Shown: positions 25,038 through 36,794, counted from the first letter of the stretch. The stretch: 64,000 nt of DNA from Allomyces macrogynus ATCC 38327 (GCA_000151295.1 GG745348.1:679919-743918); one strand, 5' to 3'. Notes: a model not told the origin generated them from the letters alone. Translations and numbers: made by a program.

Positions 25038-26041
25038 ATGTCGGCGTTCATCAAGAACATGCTTGGAATACAGTCGCCCGAGGAGCAGGTGCGCGCGCTC
25101 CCGCTGCTGCTCCTACTGCTTGCTCCATCGACGCCCCTGTTCCAAACCGATCCATGACCAATATCTCGCCCCTTTGTGCGTCCATCCAGGTCAAGAAGTG
25201 GCGGCAATCGATTCGCGCGCAGGAACGGCAAATGGACCGCCAAATCCGCACGATCCAGGTCGAGGAGACCAAAGTCAAGCGCTCGTTACAGCTCGCCGCC
25301 AAAAAGGGGGACAAGGCCGTGTGCAAGACGCTCGCCAAGGAAATCGTGCGCACGCGCAAAGTCATTCAGCGATTGCACACGAGCAAGGCGCAGCTCAATT
25401 CGGTCAGCATGCAGCTCGGCCACCAGCTCGGTACGGGTTGCGTCGCGGGTCCCGGATGGGGATGCGTGTCGCGGTGATTTGACCACCCTGGCCGGATTCG
25501 CGAACGTAGCCACGCTCAAGGTCGCGGGCTCGCTGCAAAAGAGCACCGAGATCATGAAGGTCGTCAACCGGCTCGTCAAGCTGCCGGAAATCTCGGCACA
25601 AATGCAGGAAATGTCGCGCGAAATGATGAAGGTCGTCCGTCCGCTGTTTATACGATGGCCGATCGCGTCCTGGATTCGGAATTAACAATATCGTCTTGTT
25701 CCTAATCTCATGGTTGTGACTTGTCTTGCGTTTGCCGTTCTTAGGCGGGCATTATCGAGGAAATGATCGACGACACGATCACGGGGCTCGACGAAGAAGA
25801 TCTCGAAGATGAGGCCGAAGAAGAGGTGGAGAAGGTGCTCTTTGAGGTGACCGACGGCTTGCTGGGCCAGGGTGGCAAGGTCGGCGCCGAGCTCAACGTA
25901 AGTGACTTCCTCACCTCTCCATTCGGTTGAACGGTCCTCCCAACTGACGCGTCGCCTTCCCTGCAGGCACCGGTCGAGGAAGAAGTCAAGGAGGATCCCG
26001 AGCTCTTGTCGAGGTTGAACAAACTGCGAATGGCGTCGTGA
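25038..26041 (+). CDS. VPS24: ESCRT-III subunit VPS24 / CHMP3
   Basis: A Snf7-family subunit that co-polymerises with Vps2 on endosomal membranes during multivesicular body sorting and membrane scission. Five exons are 25038-25088, 25190-25430, 25510-25631, 25745-25897 and 25967-26041, giving 213 residues with all phases consistent. The basic N-terminal helix pair is visible ([20 protein letters not shown]), then [14 protein letters not shown], and the acidic region [19 protein letters not shown]. The C-terminal MIM1-like helix [12 protein letters not shown] is the expected docking site for the Vps4 MIT domain. The segment order and wording match CHMP3 rather than CHMP2. The start MSAFIKNML is the first ATG of the frame. 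No oddities. Confidence 0.95.
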
Positions 26042-26206
26042 ACATGCTTTTCTGTCCCCCCCTTCGTCCGTCGTTTGCAACGGTAACAAACTGCAACAGA
26101 AGTGGGTTGTATTTCTGAGATTCCCGCAAGTCCTTCACCATCATCCGACCGACCACGCATCCAAATCCGATCAAAAGTCCCTCTCCTCAACCAATTCTCA
26201 GCTCGC

Positions 26207-28985
26207 TCACAGCTCAAACACGCCCACGACTGCGCGATGATCCGAAGTCCACTCGCGGTTGGGCACGGCCACATCCACGAGCCCAACCACCTTCCGCCCG
26301 GTCCCGCACAACGTATCGTTGCCAATCACCTTTACGTCCACGACCCGTGCGCGATGCGCGAGGACAAAATCAATCCGGTCCGGATGATCGCGCGCGCCAT
26401 CACCATGCACGCGCCACCCCTCCTCGTCGCCCCGGCCATTCGCCAGATCCTCATTGTAGCAGCACCACGTGAACCCCGGGTCGCGCACCGGGTCCGGGCG
26501 CACGGCGCGGAACGCGTCCACGAACCCGGCCTCGGCAAACCGTGCCGTCGACGGCCACGCAACGGGCAGCGGGTGGTCTCCCGCAATCGCCGCGTCGTTG
26601 GTCCAATCGAGATGGCTCGGCTCGTTCAAGTCGCCAACGAGGAACACGGGGTCGGTCGTGGCGTTGCCAACGGCCGCGGCAATGTCAGCGAGGAGCGCGT
26701 CGATCTGAGCGCCACGACATGCTGTGCTCGACTCGATCACATCACGCTCGTTGGTGAGTACCGGCGCGCCCTCGTACGGGATCATGTGCGGCCGCTGCAC
26801 TTGGTACGGCTGGTAGGGCTTGTACGGCAGGTGCGTGTTGAACACCCAGAACGCTGGCCGCGTCGTGGTTGCGGCAAGCTGCACGCCGAATCCCTTGGGC
26901 GACTGGGCCACGACGGGCACGCGCGTGAGAATGCCCCACGGATTGCGGCACCCCTTGCCGGGCGTCAAAATCCCTTGGTCGACGGCGACCCACTTGTCGC
27001 CCGTCGACGACAGCGCCGTCAATCGCGCCGCGAGATCGGCCAAGTTGTTGATGCGCGAGCCCAATTCGCCGCGATCAATCTCGTCCTCGTGGTTCTTGTC
27101 GTCGCGCGCAATAGATGCGCACTCTTGGCACCCGACGACGTCGGCGCCGCTGTTTAGAATCACGCGCGCCGTCTTGTCGAGCAGGTCCTGGCGTGTCTTG
27201 TCGCCCGGGAAGGGGGCGGCGCGGTCGAGCGTTTCGCCGGCGAGGTAGCCCGTCCGGTAACACCCTTCGCTGCCCCACCAAAGGTTGAACGACATGATCT
27301 TGACAGTGTGCGCCGGGTCGGCCGCAACCATGATTGGTGCAACCGCCGTGCCGTTGGCGAAGAAGTTCGACCGCGGGCGCAGCTGCGTGTCCTTGAACAG
27401 GCCCATGGCGAGCTTCACCTCGCACTCTGGGTCCTCGTTCGGGTCGGGCTTGGTGCGCTTGAGTTCCTGCGCGCCCTCCAAGATCTTATCCCATGCGCGG
27501 ACCGTCGCGGCAAGCGCCGGCCGGAACAGCGGCGTCAAATCCACGCCTGGCTTACCCCCGTCCACGACCGTCTCCGACTCGACATGCCGCGGCCACCCGC
27601 ACAGCGACGCAAACCGGCCGACTTCATTCCCGTCCACGTGGCCATACTGGCTCCAAAAGAAACTACGGTCGCCCATCGCTTTCGGCACCTTGTCGGCGGC
27701 GAGAATATGTTCGAGCCCGTCGAGTTCTTGGTAAACGTGCAGGTTGGATAGGAAAGCCTGGTCGCGGCCGGCGGGCACCTCGTAGTCGGCGTCGTTCCAG
27801 TAGCACACGATGGCCTTGGGGCTGAAGTAGGACGCGATGAACGGCACCGACGAGTGCAAGTCGCAAAAGATGATCGGGAAGGCCTCGACAAACGGCAGCA
27901 GGCACGGCTCGTCCTCGCGCGTGGCGTCGAAGTGCTGGAAGATCCATTCGACGTTGGCTTTTTCGATGCGGTCGCACTCAACCGACTCATCGTAGCCGAG
28001 CGGGTTCTGAGGGAGGTGAGCTCGTCAGTTGAACGCGCCGACAGCGAACGATTTTGCTGGACTTATAAAACGTACATAGACGGCCGGGTGGAACTTCCAC
28101 ACGAACTTGTAAATGCCCTCGTCCTGGAGCTTCTTGAGGTACTCGAGCAGGTTGCGGTGCTGCAGGAGCGTCGTTTCGCCCGTCGACGGCGCGCACAATA
28201 CCGGGATCGGCTTGTCTTGCAGCTGGAACTGCGCCTTGACGCTCTCGACCGTGTACGGAATGTTGCCCTTGAAGTACCTGGTGGAGAAGCAGCATTTCGA
28301 GCGTGAGAAACTAACCGCGGGCCTCCCATTGGGAACAAGTCGGACACGAACCGCGTGTAGTAGACGGGCACCTTGTGGTCGTTGCCCTTGCACGAGTTGC
28401 ACCCGTACAGACAATGCCCAATCACCGACACGCCCCACACCTTGTTCTTGATCTCCTCGGCTCGCGCGATCCGTGCCGCGTCGCCCGTCGCGACCCCGGC
28501 CTTGTGCTCGGCTTCGGCGAGGGCATCGAGCGTAGTCTTGACGGCCAACAGCAGGTCGCGCTGGTAAGTGCCAAACGAGTAGGCCATGGACGTGGTCAAG
28601 AGAAACACGACTTTGCGTCCGACGGGCTCGTCGAGAATGGCCTTGAGTAGGTACTTGAGCGAAAAGTCGTAGACGGACAGGTCGGCGGCCGCGTACTCGG
28701 GCGACCGCAGGTAGTAGTCGGTGATCTTGTCGCGGATGCCATTCCACTTGTAAATGAAGACCTTGCTTCCTGTATGGCGAGGACCCGTCAGTCCGCGGTC
28801 GCCAGGAGCGTGCTCGCGCTTTCGCATCGCTTCTGCACGGAAACAAAGTACGCACCGCGGTACTGTTGCAAAAAGGGCGCGACATACTCGATCTGCGAAA
28901 ACTCGTAGTGCACGGGCACGTAGATTGAGACGTTGAAGTCCTCCACCGGGAACATGCGCGGCGCGGTCTCCGATGAGGACGGCAT
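26207..28985 (-). CDS. Fusion: CDP-glycerol glycerophosphotransferase-like domain plus endonuclease/exonuclease/phosphatase domain
   Basis: Exons 28985-28856, 28769-28316, 28277-28076 and 28006-26207 give 861 residues with no frame defect. The N-terminal half resembles TagB/TagF-type glycerophosphotransferases (GT-B fold): a conserved KFHP near residue 257 and FCDLHSSVPFIASYF (about 308-323) followed by VCYWND. The C-terminal half, from about residue 498, is an EEP metallo-phosphoesterase domain with FNLWWGS, a QE pair in GCQEC, GDLNEP and the terminal SDHR active-site motif, as in sphingomyelinase or DNase I-like enzymes. Together these suggest formation or cleavage of a phosphodiester-linked lipid or sugar polymer, which is inference. 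No signal peptide is seen, so a cytosolic location is likely. Substrate is unknown. It is divergent from SRP40 with a 596-nt spacer. Confidence 0.82.
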
Positions 28986-29581
28986 CTTGGCGACGGGAAC
29001 TCCGGGCGAGGGCGAGCGGGGGCGGAACAAGAAGAGGGTGGATATCGGTTGGCGCCGAGCCAGTGACAGAATGCTTGGCGTCGAGCCAAGAGCAAGTGGT
29101 TGATCAGGGCGACACGACCACACGAGTTGTGCGGCAGCGCGTCGCGGGCGCAAAATTTGACGTCAGAGGACACGGGCAGGGGCGGAGCGGGTCAAAGTGG
29201 CCAGTGCGGCCAGTGCGGACAAGAGATCAGAGTGGGATGATGCTGTGGTAGTGGTAGTGGGGGTCGCGAGCGGGCGCGACGCGATGTCGAGGAGAAGCTG
29301 GCGAGCGGAGCGTGGAGAGGTGCGGCAGAGCCGCCGAAAGGAATGGCGCGACGCGGTCACCTGTCAAGGCCGCGACCCATGGCAGCAGGTCATGTGGCAG
29401 GGCGTGACTGAAGTCGCACCGTGATCCCCTCGGCTGCCCACTTCCATTTCGGCCCCGAACTCGCGACCGCGACGGCAGCTGATTGGGGCACGAGCGCGAC
29501 TTGGACCGAGCCTCAACACTTTGCGACACGCACGCGGCTGAACTGAGCTGCAATACCGACTCAACCTGACCGACCCTTACC
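28986..29581. promoter_or_regulatory. Divergent promoter region, fusion enzyme / SRP40
   Basis: A 596-nt spacer between divergent start codons. It is GC-rich and no clear TATA box or recognised operator is seen. Confidence 0.5.
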
Positions 29582-31071
29582 ATGGCCCACAACGACGTTC
29601 TGTTGGCGCTCGTCCACGCATACCTGGTCGAGCAGGGCCACGCCAAGGCCGCTGACCTCCTCGGTCTCGACAAGGCCGCGGTCGCTGCCGTGACCAAGAA
29701 GTATGCGCGCCTCGCCGAGCTCGACATCAGGTTCGTGCACTTCAACAACGCCAACGCTGTCGATTTCCCGCACGCAGCGGCGCTGACACTCGGCGATCCC
29801 CTAGCCCCGCGGCCGCCGTTTCTTCCTCGGATTCGTCGAGCTCGTCGAGCTCGTCGTCGTCCTCGAGTTCGTCCTCGTCTTCGTCGTCTTCGTCGTCTTC
29901 GTCGTCTTCGTCGTCCAGTGATTACGAGCCGGCCAAGAAGGACAGCGATGTGGAGATGAAGGATGCTTCCAACGACGCGTCGTCGAGCGGCAGCGAGTCG
30001 GACACCGAGTCGTCGTCGTCCTCCTCGTCGTCGTCGGACGATTCGGATTCGGACGATGAGAAGGAGGTGAAGAAGGAGGTGAAGAAGGAGGTGAAGGAGG
30101 CGGCGCCCGCCGCCAAGGCCGATTCGTCGTCCTCGTCGTCCTCATCGAGCGACAGCTCGAGCAGCTCGTCGGGTGACAGCAGCAGCAGCAGCGACGAGGA
30201 AGAGGCGAAGCCGAAGAGCCCCGTCAAGGCCGCGGCCACGGCGGCCAAGTCGGATTCAGACTCGAGCAGCTCGTCTTCGTCCTCGTCGAGCGACAGCTCG
30301 AGCAGCTCGTCGGGTGACAGCAGCAGCAGCAGCGATGAGGAGGAGGCGAAACCGAAGAGCCCCGTGAAGTCTACGGCGGTTGCGGCCAAGTCGGGCTCCG
30401 ACTCGAGCAGCTCGTCGTCGTCGTCGTCGTCGGAGAGCTCGTCGTCGTCGTCGTCTTTGGACAGCTCGTCCGAGGACGAGGCACCCGCACCCAAGCCGGC
30501 ATCACCCAAGAAGCCCGCTTCTCCCAAGAAGGCTGCGTCGCCGAAGAAGGCTGATGCCAGCTCGTCGTCGTCGAGCGATTCGTCGTCGTCCTCGGACTCG
30601 AGCAGCGATTCTGAGAGCGAGTCGGAGAAGAAGGAGGCCAAGGCCGCGTCGCCCTCGTCCTCCTCGTCGTCTTCTTCCTCGTCGGGCTCGGACAGTTCGT
30701 CGTCGTCTGACTCAAGCAGCTCGAGCGACTCGGACGACGACAAGCCCGCCGCGGCTGCCAGCAAGAAGCGTGCGCGCGAGTCGGATGTGGAACCGTCGTC
30801 GTCGCCGGCCCCGTCGCAGGGTGGTGACAAGCGCCGCAAGACGGAGCCGTTTCGGCGCGTGAACCCGGACGAGGTGGAGTTTCTTGACGAGCGGCTCAAG
30901 GACAACTCGTTCCAGGGCTACGGGTCGTACGGCGAAAAGGCCCACCGCGACCTGATTGTCACGCGCGGCAAGGGGTTCCGCCACGAAAAGAACAAGAAGA
31001 AGCGCGGCAGCTACCGCGGCGGCGCCATTGACACGACCGTCAACTCGATCAAGTTTGAGGAGAGCGACTGA
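29582..31071 (+). CDS. SRP40: Nucleolar phosphoprotein SRP40 / Nopp140 (NOLC1) homologue
   Basis: A nucleolar/Cajal-body chaperone of snoRNPs that shuttles and supports rRNA processing. Exons 29582-29730 and 29805-31071 encode 471 residues. The N-terminus (VLLALVHAYLVEQGHAKAADLL) is a LisH-like helix pair usual for Nopp140. The centre is alternating poly-serine acidic blocks and basic Lys/Pro/Ala blocks (KPKSPVK), expected to be heavily phosphorylated by CK2. The last about 75 residues form the conserved SRP40_C domain: RRVNPDEVEFLDERLKDNSF, then GYGSYGEKAHRDLIVTRGKGF and a basic tail. The serine blocks contain a long tandem repeat at the DNA level. Intact. Confidence 0.95.
30145..30396 (+). 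repeat. 141-bp tandem repeat in SRP40 coding sequence
   Basis: Two adjacent in-frame copies with a 141-bp period. For example, the CCGAAGAGCCCCGT motif recurs at 30211 and 30352. Each encodes a serine block, an EEEAKPKSPVK block and an Ala/Lys spacer. TCG/AGC simple-sequence serine codons extend on both sides (29815-30740). Confidence 0.8.
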
Positions 31072-31602
31072 GTCTGATAGGGTTGTGGAACCTCGATCTG
31101 CGGGGTGAGCGCGGCCGGTGTTGTTGCGGGCTTCGGTTGCCATGGGGTGGAGTCGCACCGCTGTCACCTTGATCGCGGGACCGTGGTTGGTTTTTGTAGA
31201 TTTTTGGCCTGCTGTTTTCTGTTTCGTTCTTTCGCCGTTTTTGGGGTCGGGCGCGGCCGCTGTTGCTCCACACGATATTTTTTGGCCCCTAGGAAATGAA
31301 CAAAAGTTTCACCACCTGGCGTGCTGGATTTCCTAGTCGTTGGTCGTCGTTTCGTCGGGTCGCGTCGGGGGATTGCGCTCCTGCCGCGAGAGCGTTCTGT
31401 TCGGACAAACGGCCGCAACTTGTTGGGCAAAACGGCCCGCGCGGCCCACCTCGCACACGACCCCACTCCAAGGCCAGCACGACCCATACGACCGATCCCA
31501 ACCTGATCAATCTCCGTTTTGCGACTGCAGCTCTCCTCTCGCACAACCGTTGCTCAAGTTTTCCAGTACCCCACTTGGACGACGTCAACAACTTGCTGCA
31601 AG
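31072..31602. other. Intergenic region upstream of GCST
   Basis: This region joins the SRP40 3' flank to the glycine-cleavage T gene. It contains T-rich sequence around 31190-31290. No gene or RNA is recognised. Confidence 0.5.
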
Positions 31603-33671
31603 ATGCTCCGCAACGCCTCGCTCAACGTCGTGAAGCACCTGTCGGCGCGCGCCCTCGCCACGGTCAGTCTCATGTCGTCCACTGTTACCGCGTCGTCTTT
31701 GGATGGACTAAGCCGTCAATTGCGCGCTCTGGTCGTCTTCAAGGCGGAGACTGACCTGGACTGCGTCCTTTCTCGGACTCCGTGAATACCGAATTGTAGG
31801 AAGCTGCTGGAGCCGCCCTGGTCAAGCGCACGGCGCTCTACGACTTCCACGTTGCGCAGGGCGCCAAGATGGTGCCGTTTGCCGGGTGGGACATGCCGCT
31901 GCAGTACGCCGACAAGTCGCACGTGCAGGCGCACATGCACTGCCGCGAGGCCGCGTCGATCTTTGACGTCTCACACATGCTGCAGACGCGGTGGACGGGC
32001 AAGGACGCGATCGAGTTTATCGAGTCGCTCGTCGTGGGCGATATCCAGGCGCTGGCCCCCGGTGCCGCGACGCTGTCGCTCTTCACCAACGCGCAGGGCG
32101 GGATTATTGACGACACAGTCATTCAGGGGCCTCGGGACCAACCCCAGGGNNNNNNNNNNNNNNNNNNNNNNNNNNNNNNNNNNNNNNNNNNNNNNNNNNN
32201 NNNNNNNNNNNNNNNNNNNNNNNNNNNNNNNNNNNNNNNNNNNNNNNNNNNNNNNNNNNNNNNNNNNNNNNNNNNNNNNNNNNNNNNNNNNNNNNNNNNN
32301 NNNNNNNNNNNNNNNNNNNNNNNNNNNNNNNNNNNNNNNNNNNNNNNNNNNNNNNNNNNNNNNNNNNNNNNNNNNNNNNNNNNNNNNNNNNNNNNNNNNN
32401 NNNNNNNNNNNNNNNNNNNNNNNNNNNNNNNNNNNNNNNNNNNNNNNNNNNNNNNNNNNNNNNNNNNNNNNNNNNNNNNNNNNNNNNNNNNNNNNNNNNN
32501 NNNNNNNNNNNNNNNNNNNNNNNNNNNNNNNNNNNNNNNNNNNNNNNNNNNNNNNNNNNNNNNNNNNNNNNNNNNNNNNNNNNNNNNNNNNNNNNNNNNN
32601 NNNNNNNNNNNNNNNNNNNNNNNNNNNNNNNNNNNNNNNNNNNNNNNNNNNNNNNNNNNNNNNNNNNNNNNNNNNNNNNNNNNNNNNNNNNNNNNNNNNN
32701 NNNNNNNNNNNNNNNNNNNNNNNNNNNNNNNNNNNNNNNNNNNNNNNNNNNNNNNNNNNNNNNNNNNNNNNNNNNNNNNNNNNNNNNNNNNNNNNNNNNN
32801 NNNNNNNNNNNNNNNNNNNNNNNNNNNNNNNNNNNNNNNNNNNNNNNNNNNNNNNNNNNNNNNNNNNNNNNNNNNNNNNNNNNNNNNNNNNNNNNNNNNN
32901 NNNNNNNNNNNNNNNNNNNNNNNNNNNNNNNNNNNNNNNNNNNNNNNNNNNNNNNNNNNNNNNNNNNNNNNNNNNNNNNNNNNNNNNNNNCGTCGCTCCC
33001 GTTCATGGCCGGCACGGCGCTCAAGATCCGCGACGTGCCCGTGCACGTCACGCGGTGCGGTTACACGGGCGAGGACGGGGTCGAGATTTCGGTTCCTCAC
33101 GGCAGCGCCGCGGCGCTCGCCGAATGGCTCCTGCGAGACCCGGCCGTGGCAATGGCGGGTCTCGGCGCGCGCGACTCGCTACGTCTCGAGGCGGGTCTGT
33201 GCCTGTACGGCCACGACATGGACGAGTCGGTGAGCCCTGTCGAGGCCACTCTGCTGTGGACGATTGGTACCCTCTCTTCATTTTCGGTCGGTTGATTGTC
33301 CACCAAGTTCCCTATTGCTTACCATGCTCTCGCTCATAGGCAAGCGCCGTCGTGCCGAGGGCGGTTTCCTCGGCGCCGAGTCGATCCTGTCGCAGATTGG
33401 CGGCCCGATCACCAAGCGCCGTGTTGGCCTCATGGTCCAGGGCGCGCCCGCGCGTGAGGGTGCCAAGATTGTCAACGCGGAGGGTCAGGAGATTGGCCAG
33501 ATCACGTCGGGCTGCCCGTCGCCGGTGCTCAAGAAGAACGTGGCCATGGGCTACGTCGCCAAGGGGTTCACCAAGGCCGGGTCTGAAGTCAACGTGGTCG
33601 TGCGTGGCAAGACGCAGAAGGCGACCGTGACTAAGATGCCTTTTGTCCCGCACAACTACTTCCGCGGTTGA
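31603..33671 (+). CDS. GCV1: Aminomethyltransferase (glycine cleavage system T protein), interrupted by assembly gap
   Basis: The mitochondrial T protein of the glycine cleavage complex transfers the methylene group from aminomethyl-lipoyl-H protein to tetrahydrofolate. Exon 1 (31603-31662) encodes a basic targeting peptide, [20 protein letters not shown]. Exon 2 starts at 31800 with [21 protein letters not shown] and FDVSHMLQ and runs into the N gap. After the gap the frame resumes at 32991 with [14 protein letters not shown] and [20 protein letters not shown], ends at 33266, and the last exon 33341-33671 carries [17 protein letters not shown] and VPHNYFRG at the C-terminus. The substrate-binding YTGEDG and the folate-site segment are present. 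The few residues just before the gap (GPRDQPQ) do not look like the family and may be a contig-edge artefact. Confidence 0.93.
32150..32990. other. Assembly gap (841 N)
   Basis: A run of N inside the glycine-cleavage T gene. The missing sequence should encode roughly the middle of the protein, plus any introns. Confidence 1.
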
Positions 33672-34069
33672 GCGGAGAGGGTGGGGAAGACGGAGAGGGT
33701 CGGCGGGGTCTCGAGGGAGACCTGTATAACATCACGTAGATTTCTTTTGCTCTTGATTGATTGATGGCGATTTTACTCGACTTGCACGACCTCGGGATTT
33801 GGGATCTTGCACGGCCATGGGGGCAACGCCCCACCCACCCCATAGCATCCAAAGCGCTTTGTCGTCGAAGATTGCGGCCGGTTCAGGAGGGGAGCGGAGC
33901 ATAACATGGCGTCGTCAGCGCTTCGCGCATCGATCTGTCGGTCGTTGAGCCAAGGGAGGGGCGATTAGGTTAAGGGTTTGTCCAGATCACTGGCACGTGC
34001 GTTGTCGCTTCAGAGTGGGTGTGTGCGAGTTTGCTGGTCCCCTCTCTCACGAACCTCTGTCATTCACCA
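33672..34069. other. Intergenic region upstream of eS30
   Basis: Spacer between the GCST stop and the proposed eS30 start. No coding signal is seen. Confidence 0.5.
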
Positions 34070-34925
34070 TGGTGCGCACGCCGCCACCACGACCGACCAT
34101 GACCACGATGCAGCAAGCGCGGCCTTCCCGCGCCACCATCGAAATCCGCTGCTGGACGGACATGCGACCGTGACGACCACCGCGAGTCCAACTTCGTCGA
34201 ATTCGCCGCCACTACCACCATCGGCCCGCACGACCACGAGCGCCCGCCCAGCGACCGAAACGATGGACTTGGGCCCCCAAACCGCGCCGTTTATCCATTC
34301 CGCGCACGAACGACACCGCAGTGTGCCGTAACGCTGTGTTTCAAGCCTCTGCACTCGTAATTTGCTCGCCGGGTGGGGTCGTCACGCTCGTCCATCCGTT
34401 TCGTCGCTGGGCCGAATCTGCGCTTCTTTGCTTTCGATCGAATCTGCGTCTCTTCGCTTTCGATCGTCTGCCGTCCACTCGCACACGCGCGGTCGCTACG
34501 CTCCTCGATTTCGTTGCAGAATCGTCCAGCAGCGGAATTTGCAATTTTGGCCGTGGGAACAGACCGCTTGCCGCATCAGCGCAGTCAGTCGTCTCGTCCA
34601 TCTGCAGTTATGGCGACACCGAATTGACCCTGAGCCTGCCAATTTCTTGGTAACAGGGTAAGGTCCACGGTTCGCTCGCTCGTGCTGGTAAGGTCAAGTC
34701 GCAGACCCCGAAGGTCGACAAGCAGGAGAAGAAGAAGAAGAAGACTGGTGCGTTCTGGCTCTCTGTTCAATTTTTCGCCAAATGAACGGATTTCTGACTT
34801 GCCTCTGCTCGACTTCTCCAGGCCGCGCCAAGAAGCGCCTCTTGTACACGCGCCGCTTCGTCAACGCTGTCGCGACCTTCGGCGGCAAGCGCAAGATGAA
34901 CCCGGCCCCGACGGAGAAGCCCTAA
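34070..34925 (+). CDS. RPS30: Small-subunit ribosomal protein eS30 (FAU C-terminal type)
   Basis: Component of the 40S ribosomal subunit. The two main exons, 34657-34747 and 34822-34925, encode [40 protein letters not shown] and [14 protein letters not shown], matching eS30 almost residue for residue. I place the initiator ATG at 34070-34072 (CACC ATG then GTGCGC donor), an exon of only the start codon. That makes intron 1 584 nt, the longest seen here. The total is 65 residues in frame. No ubiquitin-like domain is fused upstream, unlike animal FAU. The first exon is the least certain part. Confidence 0.92.
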
Positions 34926-35721
34926 ACGGCTTTACTCCCCGTTGATGGTGTGTGGTGGCCTAGTGGAGTGCAAATACACGGGCCGTTTCTTGTGCACTCC
35001 TCTCGCTCGTTATGGCCTTTGCTCTGCCGCTCTTTGCTGGCCACGATCGACCGGCCGGCCGTCGCTCTGCACCGATGTGTTCTCGTCCGGTCGGAAGCGT
35101 GCTGGTCCATGCGACGGATTACAAGCGTTTGAGAATGCCGAATGAATGGCGCACCGGTTCGATGGATTCGACTTCTCTTGAGCCTCTCTCACTGCAAAGT
35201 GTCTGCCACAGTCCTGCCCGAACACACCACTCCAACCGGCCAGCGAGCAAAAGCGAGGGCAAGTTGAACTGGGTTGAGTTCCAATCGGCCTGCCTGATGG
35301 CGAAGGAGCCCGCTTTCCACATTCGAAATGGTCAAGGCAGCAGAAACACATTCGTTTCTCTTCGGTCGGCAGCTGGCCAAAAAAGTGAAATTCTTTGCGA
35401 CCTTGAGTTGTCGTTGCCGCGTGCTCGCATCATGTTGTTTTTGTTTCTTCCTCCACGCTTGCAATCCTGCCGTTTGCGCTGCACTTGCACGGTTCCGTCC
35501 ATCGCAAAGTAAACAGACAAAATATGTATGTACTCGACGAGAATTACGTGCTGCGAGCTGCTCGCCGCCCCGCCGCTCCCGCCGCTCCCGCCGCTTCGTT
35601 AGCAGACGCACGCGTACGGCGCGATCGCGACACGACGCGACACGACGCGACACGGCACGACGCGTACCGACGGCGCGCCCGCCACGCGACACCCACCGTG
35701 ACGATCCCTCACCGCGGACGC
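34926..35721. other. Convergent intergenic region with short GC-rich repeats
   Basis: About 800 nt between the eS30 stop and the PSMB2 stop. It contains short tandem motifs: GCCGCTCCC units near 35573-35595 and ACACGACGCG units near 35628-35660. No gene is recognised. Confidence 0.5.
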
Positions 35722-36410
35722 TTACTCGGCCTTGAGAATGGTCTGCGTGATACCGTCCTTATCGATGATCTTGATTTGCCAGTTGGGCAAGTTGGCGACA
35801 AACCGCGTCTTGAGTTCCGAAATGCACTTCTTGATGAGCGCAACGGCTTCGTCCTTGGACAGGTCCGGGCGGTAGTAGCGGTCCATAGTCGAGTAGCAGA
35901 AGTAGGACCCGTAGCCCTGGCACGCAAACGGCACTTGCAGCGACGAGGAAATGTAGTCGATCCAGTAGAGCCGCGGGCCGTCTTTCGGGTCCCACCCGGC
36001 GATCAGGAGGTTGGTCGAGTAGGCGCCCTACAACAGTCGCATCGTCAGCGACATGCCCCAGTGCGTTCGCCTGCGCGCGTGCGCGTACGATCCCAATGGG
36101 AGAGCAGAACCGCGTCGTCACGTACCCGACTCCGGAGACTGTCGGCGAGCGCGCGGCGCGTGAAACTCGCGCACCCGGCCGTCGAGAGCTCCACGTCGTG
36201 GCGAATGCCGTAGAGCTGAATGTTCTTTTGAATGTACTCGGCAAACTGCACCGAGTCGCCTGGCTCGCCCGTGTAGAGCAGCACATTGTGCTTGTTCAGG
36301 TTGCGCGTGCGGTCCTCGTGCTCCTTCATCACGACAATCGACCGGATCGATGACATGTCGGACGCGACGGCGACAAAGTCCTTGCCGACAATGCCAAACA
36401 GGGACTCCAT
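35722..36410 (-). CDS. PRE1: 20S proteasome beta-4 subunit (PSMB2 / PRE1)
   Basis: A non-catalytic beta subunit of the 20S core. Exons 36410-36126 and 36027-35722 give 196 residues, the normal family size. Conserved segments are SLFGIVGKDFVAVASD at the N-terminus, GEPGDSVQFAEYIQKNIQLY, NFTRR-like ASFTRRALADSLRS at the splice, then NLLIAGWD, GPRLYWIDYIS, GYGSYFCYSTMDRYY and IIDKDGI near the end. As expected for this subunit there is no propeptide and no catalytic N-terminal Thr. Intact. Confidence 0.95.
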
Positions 36411-36794
36411 GATGATGGTGGGGGAGGAGTTGGTGCGGGTGCGGGGGTCAAACGAAATTGGCGGTTTAGGTCAGCTGGCGGGCGGGATTGCAGATTGAGC
36501 GCGTTGATGGGCCGGTTCAGCGTGTTGATGGAGCGTCGGGCGCCGTTGGTCAAAGTTGCTCGTGGTTGCGGCCGGTTGGGAGCGCCTTGACGATGGTGGT
36601 CGTGGTCGAGTTTGCTGGAGGTGGTTGCAGGTTGATCGCAAGTCGCGACGCGCCATGACCGTGATGACGGCTCGCGTCGCTGCAGGACGATGGCTGTGAC
36701 AGGGACTCAGGCTTTTCTCACTTTTCCAGCGAGAAAACTAACCACACTTTGAAAAAAATGTATATTTACACGCCGAAAAAGCGACCACTCCGAT
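36411..36794. other. Intergenic spacer PSMB2 / SDHAF3
   Basis: The 5' flank of PSMB2 and 3' flank of SDHAF3, both minus strand. It is AT-rich around 36715-36775. No gene is seen. Confidence 0.5.

Noticed and set aside
29922..30905. 327-codon acidic minus-strand frame
   Set aside because: It is the reverse complement of the SRP40 serine-codon repeats.
33978..34331. Small plus-strand frame overlapping the proposed eS30 intron
   Set aside because: No homology recognised, and it contains no ubiquitin-like sequence, so it does not support a FAU-type fusion.
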